Position numbers and translations under genes: made by a program
Assembly (NCBI GenBank): GCA_024688095.1
Contig: JAILEJ010000296.1
Coordinates: 1 to 13,593 of the forward strand
Length of the DNA stretch: 13,593 nt
From: Butyrivibrio sp.
GTDB lineage: Bacteria > Bacillota > Clostridia > Lachnospirales > Lachnospiraceae
Direction of reading: 5' to 3'
Shown here: in pieces, positions 1 to 5,762 of the stretch
How positions within the stretch are numbered: position 1 is the first letter of the stretch
Layout of the letters: each line of letters opens with the position of its first letter
Notes under the pieces: model-generated
What the model saw: the letters and a program-made list of their open reading frames with translations, nothing else
Told to the model about the DNA's origin: nothing
The model's database searches: none

Positions 1-440
1 CTATAATAACTAAAAATAAAAAACATCTAACAAAAACACTAATAACAACTAACCAAAAACAGAAAACAAATAACAGAGAACATAAAATATATAACCAAAA
101 ACAGAAAACATCTAACAAAAAACATAAAACAACTAACCAGATAACAGAAAACAATTAACAAAACACTAAAAATAACTAACCAAAAACAGAAAACAGATAA
201 CAGAAAACATAAAATATATAACCAAAAACAAAAAACAACTAACATAAAACCAATAATATCTAACCAATAACAAAAAACATCTAATAAAAAACAAATAACC
301 AGTAACAAATAACATATAACAAAAGAATAGAAGTTAGAAATTATAATAACTAAAAACTATTGTGATATATATAAATAACTAAAAACAAAAATTATAATAA
401 TCAATGTTAAAGGTTGAAAAAACAAAAAACATCTAACTAA
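1..440. repeat. A/C-only low-complexity tract with long imperfect direct repeats
   Basis: The first 300 bases of the + strand contain only 9 G and are mostly runs of A broken by AAC, AACC and ACA. A 63-base block at 48-110 recurs at 175-237 with three mismatches, an offset of 127 bases. The 12-mer AAAACATCTAAC, or its first 11 bases, occurs at about 20, 105, 274 and 426. I see no gene. The minus-strand reading frame at 39-308 starts with TTG, has no ribosome binding site and encodes only repeated hydrophobic residues. It could be an untranslated, unstructured leader for the downstream genes or non-coding repeat DNA. Confidence 0.75.
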
Positions 441-548
441 AGATAATAGTTAAAATAACAAAAAAATATATTAAAATAAAAAAATCCATGATAGAATAAA
501 AATTCTAGAAAATTACAGAAAAAATGGAGAAAAAAAGTTCGAAAATTC

Positions 549-553
549 GGAGG
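549..553 (+). promoter_or_regulatory. Ribosome binding site of dtd
   Basis: GGAGG lies five bases before the ATG at 559 and fixes that start. It follows directly after the 18-mer AAAAAAAGTTCGAAAATT (530-547), which is repeated at 2370-2387. Confidence 0.85.
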
Positions 554-558
554 AAAAA

Positions 559-1008
559 ATGAAATTTTTAATTCAGGTTGTTAACAAAGCGAAGGTAAGT
601 GTGAATAATGTGATCACAGGGAAAATAAATAAAGGATTTTTGGTATTTATTGGAATAAGTCACAGTGATACAAAAGAAATTGCAGATAAAATGGTTAAAA
701 AGATGTCAGGGTTGAGAATTTTTTCAGATGAAAATGGTAAAACCAATTTAGCCTTAAAAGATGTTTGCGGAGAACTACTATTAGTGTCACAATTTACTCT
801 CTATGCCGATTGTAAACACGGAAATAGGCCAGGATTTACTAATGCAGCAGGTTCAGAACAAGCAAATGAACTATATAATTATATTATAGATAAAAGCAAA
901 GAAAATGTTCAAATAGTGGAAACTGGCGTGTTTGGAGCAGATATGAAAGTGGAATTAATTAATGATGGGCCGTTTACTATAATTCTTAATTCCGATGAAA
1001 TATTATGA
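559..1008 (+). CDS. dtd: D-aminoacyl-tRNA deacylase
   Basis: Cytosolic homodimeric enzyme that hydrolyses D-aminoacyl-tRNA (and glycyl-tRNA-Ala) to free tRNA, a translation quality-control step. The 149 residues are full length for bacterial Dtd. Visible signatures are the SQFTLYAD motif at residues 77-84, with catalytic Thr80, and the NDGPFT motif at 135-140, carrying the Gly137-cis-Pro138 pair that gives chiral selectivity. RIFSDENGK near residue 53 is also typical. The usual RPSF segment reads RPGF, a mild variation. The start has GGAGG five bases upstream. The stop is 13 bases before the next gene, so the two are almost certainly co-transcribed. No clear promoter is visible in the A-rich leader. 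Identification is secure. Confidence 0.96.
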   Translation: MKFLIQVVNKAKVSVNNVITGKINKGFLVFIGISHSDTKEIADKMVKKMSGLRIFSDENGKTNLALKDVCGELLLVSQFTLYADCKHGNRPGFTNAAGSEQANELYNYIIDKSKENVQIVETGVFGADMKVELINDGPFTIILNSDEIL

Positions 1009-1021
1009 AAAGAAGTGAAAA

Positions 1022-1891
1022 ATGAAAACTGTAAGTGAGTATTTAAAAGAAAAATATGGACAAAAAGTATATAAAATTGCATTAAGTGCAAATGTATCTT
1101 GCCCTAATAGAGATGGAACAATAGGAACAAGAGGATGCATATTTTGTTCAGAAGGCGGATCTGGGGAATTTGCAGCTGATAAAAACAAGAAAATTAAAGA
1201 GCAGATTGATGATGCAAAAGGACTAATTAAATCAAAAGTAAATAACTGTTTGTATATAGCTTATTTCCAAAGCTTTACGAATACCTATGCACCAATTGAT
1301 TATTTAAGAAAAATTTTCTACGAAGCTATAAATCAGGAAGATATAGTAATATTATCAATCGCAACAAGACCTGACTGCCTAAGTCAAGAAGTGTTAGAAT
1401 TGTTAGAAGAATTAAGAAAGATAAAGCCTGTGTGGGTTGAACTTGGTTTACAAACTATACATGAAAAAACTGCTAATTATATCCGAAGAGGATATTCTTT
1501 GGAAATATATGACAGGGCAGTTATAGAACTTAAAAAAAGGGGAATAGAAGTTATTGTACATGTAATTTTGGGGTTGCCGGGGGAAACACAAGAAGAAATG
1601 ATTGAGACAGTGAAATATGTAATAAATTCAGGCATAAATGGCATAAAATTGCAATTATTACATGTGTTACGTGGAACAGATCTTGCCAAAGATTATGAAC
1701 TTGGAAAGTTTAAAGCACTAGAACTAGATGAATATATAAAAATATTAAAAGTATTAAAAGATTTAATTCCAGATGAGGTAATTGTGCACCGTTTAACAGG
1801 TGATGGACCCAAAAAGCTTTTAATAGCCCCAAAATGGTCGGAAAATAAAAAAAAGGTATTAAATATCATAAACAAAGAAATATTGACTTAA
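1022..1891 (+). CDS. ytqA: Radical SAM protein of the TIGR01212/YhcC family (YtqA, MnmL-like)
   Basis: Iron-sulfur/SAM enzyme of 289 residues. The cluster cysteines are C27, C39 and C42 in CPNRDGTIGTRGCIFC, the hallmark of this family and different from the common CX3CX2C spacing. ILGLPGE near residue 185 matches the SAM-binding region of radical SAM barrels. The Bacillus subtilis homologue YtqA has been assigned (as MnmL) to conversion of cmnm5U to nm5U in the wobble modification of tRNA. I infer the same role, but no MnmM-type methyltransferase partner is next to it. A weak GAAGTGA site precedes the ATG, 13 bases after dtd. No hairpin terminator follows. Family assignment is strong and the reaction is inferred. 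Confidence 0.88.
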   Translation: MKTVSEYLKEKYGQKVYKIALSANVSCPNRDGTIGTRGCIFCSEGGSGEFAADKNKKIKEQIDDAKGLIKSKVNNCLYIAYFQSFTNTYAPIDYLRKIFYEAINQEDIVILSIATRPDCLSQEVLELLEELRKIKPVWVELGLQTIHEKTANYIRRGYSLEIYDRAVIELKKRGIEVIVHVILGLPGETQEEMIETVKYVINSGINGIKLQLLHVLRGTDLAKDYELGKFKALELDEYIKILKVLKDLIPDEVIVHRLTGDGPKKLLIAPKWSENKKKVLNIINKEILT

Positions 1892-2530
1892 ATGGGCAAA
1901 TATAGAGAAATTTAGATGAAACATAAAAAATAGCAATATAATTTATTAAAATGACTTAGCAGAAAACAAATATTAGAAAAATAAAATATAAACAAAGAAT
2001 AAAAATAATAAAATGAATTTAAATAAAATCTAAAAAATATATGCAAAAATTCTTGCAAAAAAAATAATTAACTTGCAATATATAAAAAAGTGTATGGATA
2101 TATACTTAATAAAGAATAGCAAAAAATATAAAATGTATAATTAATATAAAACATAAAAGTTAAAATACAGGGATATATTAATACAATTAATTTTAAAAAA
2201 ATATAAGAGAAAATTTTTGTAACTAAATTGCATAAATTAGTTCAAGTCATACTAAACAAAAGCAAATGATATTTATGAATATACTATAATATGATAATAT
2301 GCACACAAATAATAGAATATTGCTTTATGGAAATTTTCTGTGCCCGTCTGTCATATCTAGTTTATTATTAAAAAAAGTTCGAAAATTAAAACAAGCCTTC
2401 AGTTTTGTATCAAAAGTAAAAAAATTTAAAAAAACTATTTAGAATAGAATAAGTGTAACAAAATTAAATAAGAACAAAAGAAATGTAAAAAATTATAATT
2501 TGAATATAAGCAAAATAAGCAAATCATGGT
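1892..2530. other. Gene-free A/T-saturated spacer
   Basis: I find no gene, RNA gene or clear terminator in this stretch. It is mostly A/T with a short GC-richer island, TGTGCCCGTCTGTC, near 2340. Small items are two TTGCAA boxes 20 bases apart (2053, 2073), a 6-bp inverted repeat AACTAA/TTAGTT (2221-2242), a TATAAT hexamer at 2285 without a matching -35 box, and the 18-mer AAAAAAAGTTCGAAAATT at 2370-2387. Confidence 0.6.
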
Positions 2531-2533
2531 ATT

Positions 2534-2548
2534 TGACTAAAGCAGTCA
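2534..2548. promoter_or_regulatory. Inverted repeat upstream of the galactosidase, possible operator
   Basis: TGACT and AGTCA flank AAAGC as a perfect 5-5-5 inverted repeat, about 110 bases before the GH42 start and upstream of the presumed -10 box. The position suits an activator or repressor site, but no regulator gene is adjacent and the arms are short. Confidence 0.3.
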
Positions 2549-2581
2549 GATTATAAAAAGACGGTAAAATGGGGAATGGAA

Positions 2582-2610
2582 TGATTACGATTGAAATCTT
2601 AAATTATATT
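2582..2610 (+). promoter_or_regulatory. Possible promoter of the GH42 gene
   Basis: TATATT (2605-2610) is a reasonable -10 box. Seventeen bases upstream lies only TGATTA (2582-2587), a poor -35 box, which suggests an activator-dependent or weak promoter. The expected start near 2617 would fall at the edge of the TGTTTCACGTGAAAGA palindrome. Confidence 0.4.
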
Positions 2611-2617
2611 AAAATGA

Positions 2618-2633
2618 TGTTTCACGTGAAAGA
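2618..2633. promoter_or_regulatory. parS-like palindrome, upstream copy
   Basis: TGTTTCACGTGAAAGA contains the perfect 12-base palindrome TTTCACGTGAAA. It matches the bacterial chromosomal parS sequence TGTTTCACGTGAAACA at 15 of 16 positions. Spo0J/ParB would bind it as a centromere-like site. Its place just after the -10 box and 26 bases before the GH42 start also fits a repressor operator, for example a LacI-type protein, whose operators have a central CG. A second copy lies just after the gene. Confidence 0.6.
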
Positions 2634-2641
2634 AATATTAA

Positions 2642-2649
2642 AAGGAGGG
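2642..2649 (+). promoter_or_regulatory. Ribosome binding site of the GH42 gene
   Basis: AAGGAGGG, ten bases before the ATG at 2660, is close to a perfect anti-16S match and supports this start. Confidence 0.85.
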
Positions 2650-2659
2650 TATAGATAAT

Positions 2660-4642
2660 ATGGGTATACATTTTGGAGTGGATTATTATCCAGAACATTG
2701 GCCAAAGAAAAGGTGGGAAAGAGATGCTCAGCTTATGAAAGAGTTAGGTATCCAAGTTGTAAGAATGGGTGAATTTTCATGGTTTAAAATGGAACCAGAA
2801 GAAGAAAAATTCAATTTTAGCTGGCTCGAAGAAGCCATTTCAATCTTAGATAAATATGGCATAAAGACTATACTGGGAACGCCAACTGCAGCTCCACCAG
2901 CATGGATAATAGAAAAGAATCCAGAAATACAACCAATAGATAAGACTGGGAAAAGAAGGTATTTTGGTGGAAGGCATCATGATTGTCAATCTAATAAGGT
3001 GTATAGAGAACATATAAAAAGATTTGTGGAGGCATATTCTAGTAATTTTTCAAGTAACTCTGGGGTTATTGGCTGGCAAATAGATAATGAATTAGGTAAT
3101 TCACATGGTGATCTGTGCATGTGTGATAATTGTAAACAGAGATTTCAAGACTGGTTAAAGCGCAAATATAATACAATAGAGGAATTAAATTTAGCGTGGG
3201 GAACAGTATTTTGGAGCCAGGGATATAACAATTTTAATCAAATAATGCCTCCATTGGTAACTGTTACAGGAGAAAATCCATCCCAATTACTTGACTGGAA
3301 ATGTTTTTGTTCAGACTTAATAGTAGATTTTGCGAAAATGCAGGTTGAAATAATAAGAAAAAATTGTCCAAATCATTTTATAACTCATAACTATATGTGT
3401 TTCGATGATAAAGTTAATTATTATGATTTAGCTGAATTATTGGATTTTGTTTCTAATGACATATATCCTGCAGGAAACTGGCAAAAACAGCCCAATCAAC
3501 CATATAATGAAATGGCTGCATGTCATGATGTAATAAGAAGTTATAAAAAAAGAAGCTTCTGGATGATGGAACAGCAAACTGGTATAGCAGGATGGGCGAC
3601 AATGGGAAGAGCATTGAATCCAGGGGAGTCATCAGCATGGGCAATGCAATCAATAGCACATGGAGCTGATGCAATTGTTTTTTTCAGATGGAGAGCATGT
3701 GCTTATGGGACTGAACAATATTGGCATGGAATTCTTGGACATAGTGGAAGGCCAGGAAGAATATATGATGAAATAAAAAATATGATAAGTAGAATTAAGC
3801 CTTTCATGGATGATTTTGAGGGAAGTATTCCGAAAACTGAAGTTGGAATAGTACATTCATTTAGACAGAATTATGCAATACAAATACAGCCCAATCATCC
3901 TGAATTAAAATATGTAGAACATTTACATTGTTATTATAAGCCATTGTTTAATAGAAATGTTCCAGTAGATTTTATAACAGAAAACGAGGATTTTAGCAAA
4001 TATAAGTTAATAATAGCGCCTCTACAATATTTAATGAATTCTGAATTAGAAAATAAATATTTTGAATATGTAAAAAATGGTGGAAATCTTGTATTAGATA
4101 TGAGAGCAGGTGTTAAAGATGATAACAATGTATGTATGACAGAATATGAATTACCGGGAAGGCTTGGCGAATTATTGGGAATTGAAATACCTGAATATGA
4201 TTGTTTATTTGAACATAATTGTGAAGTAAGGTATGAAAATGAGGATTATTCAGTTTTTAAATGGGCTGATATTATTGACATTAAAGGCGCAAAAACAGTA
4301 GCATATTACAGCTCCGATATTTTTTATAAAAATAGTCCGGCAATAACAGAAAACAGGTATGGTAAAGGTCATGCGTATTATATTGGCACAGAACCATCAG
4401 AAAAGTTAATGCAGAAGATAATAGATAGAATTATAGAAAAAAATAATATTAAAGTATTGGGTGAAAGTACAGATGGTGTAGATATATCTGAAAGACAAAA
4501 GAATGGCAGAAAATGGATATTTGTTACAAATTTGACTAACAAAGATCAGGAATATGAACTATCTGAAGAATTGAAAATGTTAGTAGGTGAAAGAAAAAAT
4601 AAATTAAAACCATATGAAGCACAATTGTTTATTAATCAATAA
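2660..4642 (+). CDS. GH42 beta-galactosidase
   Basis: Retaining glycoside hydrolase of 660 residues that removes terminal beta-galactosyl units, probably from imported galacto-oligosaccharides or lactose, since there is no signal peptide. The N-terminal barrel (about residues 8-385) opens with FGVDYYPEHWP. The acid/base is Glu144 in GWQIDNELG and the nucleophile is Glu304 in FWMMEQQTG. Cys109 together with Cys153, Cys155 and Cys158 (CMCDNC) forms the zinc site known in this family. The trimerisation domain covers about 395-600 and a small beta domain ends the protein. The gene stands alone, with its own strong ribosome binding site and a terminator 158 bases after the stop. No sugar transporter or regulator is adjacent. 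Exact substrate preference cannot be read from the sequence. Confidence 0.96.
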   Translation: MGIHFGVDYYPEHWPKKRWERDAQLMKELGIQVVRMGEFSWFKMEPEEEKFNFSWLEEAISILDKYGIKTILGTPTAAPPAWIIEKNPEIQPIDKTGKRRYFGGRHHDCQSNKVYREHIKRFVEAYSSNFSSNSGVIGWQIDNELGNSHGDLCMCDNCKQRFQDWLKRKYNTIEELNLAWGTVFWSQGYNNFNQIMPPLVTVTGENPSQLLDWKCFCSDLIVDFAKMQVEIIRKNCPNHFITHNYMCFDDKVNYYDLAELLDFVSNDIYPAGNWQKQPNQPYNEMAACHDVIRSYKKRSFWMMEQQTGIAGWATMGRALNPGESSAWAMQSIAHGADAIVFFRWRACAYGTEQYWHGILGHSGRPGRIYDEIKNMISRIKPFMDDFEGSIPKTEVGIVHSFRQNYAIQIQPNHPELKYVEHLHCYYKPLFNRNVPVDFITENEDFSKYKLIIAPLQYLMNSELENKYFEYVKNGGNLVLDMRAGVKDDNNVCMTEYELPGRLGELLGIEIPEYDCLFEHNCEVRYENEDYSVFKWADIIDIKGAKTVAYYSSDIFYKNSPAITENRYGKGHAYYIGTEPSEKLMQKIIDRIIEKNNIKVLGESTDGVDISERQKNGRKWIFVTNLTNKDQEYELSEELKMLVGERKNKLKPYEAQLFINQ

Positions 4643-4646
4643 CAAA

Positions 4647-4662
4647 TGTTTCACGTGAAAAT
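4647..4662. promoter_or_regulatory. parS-like palindrome, downstream copy
   Basis: TGTTTCACGTGAAAAT begins four bases after the GH42 stop codon. It has the same perfect TTTCACGTGAAA core and matches TGTTTCACGTGAAACA at 14 of 16 positions. It sits 2029 bases from the upstream copy. CACGTG occurs nowhere else in the window. Confidence 0.55.
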
Positions 4663-4744
4663 GTTAATTTTAAAGTGCAAAAAACATAATATCAAGGGAA
4701 ACAGTTTTTATATAGCCTTTAATTATAATAATTTTTTAAAAAGA

Positions 4745-4764
4745 GATATCTTCTAAAAGATATT
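4745..4764. repeat. Short A/T hairpin
   Basis: ATATCTT and AAGATAT pair around the loop CTAA, with an extra G-U pair at the base. No T run follows on the + strand. It may simply be part of the 3' untranslated region of the galactosidase transcript. Confidence 0.35.
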
Positions 4765-4800
4765 AAAAAATAAATTAAATATAGAGATAATTAAATGGCT

Positions 4801-4846
4801 AAAGTGGTGTAAATACTTTTATTATTAGTAATTTACACCACTTTTT
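4801..4846 (+). terminator. Terminator of the GH42 gene
   Basis: AAAGTGGTGTAAAT (4801-4814) pairs perfectly with ATTTACACCACTTT (4831-4844) around a 16-base loop, and the stem runs into CTTTTTC. The stem is 14 bp with a T tract, so intrinsic termination is well supported. Confidence 0.85.
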
Positions 4847-4913
4847 CATTGTAATTAATAAATTTTTCTACCTAAACATATAAAATAATTTATTTAAGTA
4901 GCATGTATTTTTA

Positions 4914-4942
4914 TTGACATTAAAGAAAAAAAATTATATATT
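4914..4942 (+). promoter_or_regulatory. Promoter of the zinc/cadmium efflux operon
   Basis: TTGACA (4914-4919) and TATATT (4937-4942) are separated by 17 bases, a near-consensus vegetative promoter. The predicted start falls at the first bases of the downstream operator, as expected for a metal-derepressed gene. Confidence 0.88.
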
Positions 4943-4949
4943 TAAATCA

Positions 4950-4975
4950 AACATATGAACAAATGCTCATATGTT
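4950..4975. promoter_or_regulatory. ArsR/SmtB-family 12-2-12 operator
   Basis: The half-site AACATATGAACA (4950-4961) is followed by AA and then TGCTCATATGTT (4964-4975), an inverted repeat with one mismatch. Spacing and core match the imperfect 12-2-12 sites of CadC/CzrA/SmtB repressors. It covers the predicted transcription start, so bound apo-repressor would block initiation. Confidence 0.88.
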
Positions 4976-5034
4976 AAAAATAAATAGAACGTATTAAGAC
5001 AAATTATAAACTAAGTAATTATAAAGAGGTAACT

Positions 5035-5394
5035 ATGGCAGAAAACGAAATTGAAAAGTGTGAAGTAGAAGAAATACATGTAGATAAGGTAAGAGCAGTT
5101 ACAAAAAATATGCCAGATGAAGATGAACTATATGATCTGGCAGAATTATTTAAAGTTTTTGGTGATTCTACAAGGATGAGAATACTGTTTGCTCTCTTTG
5201 AAGCAGATATTTGTGTGTGCGATATTGCGGAAACACTGAACATGACTCAATCAGCAATTTCTCATCAATTAAAAATATTAAAACAGGCAAAACTGGTAAA
5301 TTTTAGAAGAGAAGGTAAATCTGTTATTTACTTCCTGGCTGATGATCATGTAAGAACAATAATAGATCAGGGTAGAGAGCATATTGAAGAGTAA
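5035..5394 (+). CDS. ArsR/SmtB-family metal-sensing repressor (CadC/CzrA-like)
   Basis: Winged-helix repressor of 119 residues that leaves DNA when Zn(II), Cd(II) or Pb(II) binds. FGDSTRMRILFAL (42-54) begins the fold and SAISHQLKILKQAKLV (73-88) is the recognition helix. Two known metal-site signatures are present. The first is the alpha-3 motif CVCD at 60-63, with N-terminal Cys9 and possibly His15 as extra thiolate/imidazole ligands as in CadC. The second is the alpha-5 motif Asp103-x-His105-(10)-His116-x-x-Glu119 as in CzrA/SmtB. AGAGGT (5025-5030) precedes the ATG. It is first in an operon with an HMA protein and a P1B ATPase and lies behind its own operator, so it is the autoregulator. 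Whether zinc or cadmium is the main signal cannot be decided here. Confidence 0.93.
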   Translation: MAENEIEKCEVEEIHVDKVRAVTKNMPDEDELYDLAELFKVFGDSTRMRILFALFEADICVCDIAETLNMTQSAISHQLKILKQAKLVNFRREGKSVIYFLADDHVRTIIDQGREHIEE

Positions 5395-5496
5395 ATATTA
5401 AATTTATTATGCATCACGATATTACGTAGTAATTGAAAAAATGAAACAAAAATAAATATGAGAAGAAAAATATATAAGTTAGAAAGGAACTGAATT

Positions 5497-5712
5497 ATGA
5501 AAAAGAAATTTAAATGTGAAATTGATTGTGCAGATTGTGCAGCTAAGGTTGAAGCAGCAATTAAGAAGGTTGAAGGAGTTAGTGATGCCAGTGTAAACTT
5601 CCTAACGCAGAAATTTATGCTGGAAGCAGATGAAGATAGATATGATGAGATTTTGAAAGCTGCAATTGCTGCAGGAAAAAAGGCAGAGGATGAATTTGAG
5701 GTAGAACTGTAA
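5497..5712 (+). CDS. Stand-alone heavy-metal-associated (HMA) domain protein
   Basis: A 71-residue ferredoxin-like HMA protein. The metal loop is IDCADCAAKVE with Cys11 and Cys14 and an Asp just before the first Cys. DCxxC loops are typical of zinc/cadmium rather than copper partners. VEGVSDASVNF is the usual second strand. AAAGGA precedes the ATG by eight bases. It lies 102 bases after the repressor and 50 bases before the ATPase. The ATPase lacks an N-terminal HMA domain, so this protein probably supplies that metal-binding function in trans as a chaperone or regulatory subunit. No membrane segment or signal is present. Confidence 0.92.
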   Translation: MKKKFKCEIDCADCAAKVEAAIKKVEGVSDASVNFLTQKFMLEADEDRYDEILKAAIAAGKKAEDEFEVEL

Positions 5713-5762
5713 AACACACAAAATAAGTGTAAAAGCAGAAATGATTAAAGGCGGACTCTGTA

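Noticed and set aside
39..308. Minus-strand frame for a very hydrophobic 89-residue protein
   Set aside because: It starts at TTG without a ribosome binding site and is the complement of an A/C-only repeat tract. The repeating Phe-Cys-Phe-Trp-Leu pattern simply mirrors the DNA repeat.
1..330. CRISPR-like or regularly spaced repeat array
   Set aside because: The repeats are degenerate, merge into one another and have no constant spacing or unique spacers.
2073..2106. Promoter in the long spacer (TTGCAA ... TATACT)
   Set aside because: It resembles the sequence at 9443-9471, but the boxes are 22 bases apart and no gene follows within 500 bases.
2618..2633. CcpA catabolite-repression (cre) site
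   Set aside because: The central CG is offset relative to the TG/CA ends of the cre consensus, and the flanking bases do not fit in either register.
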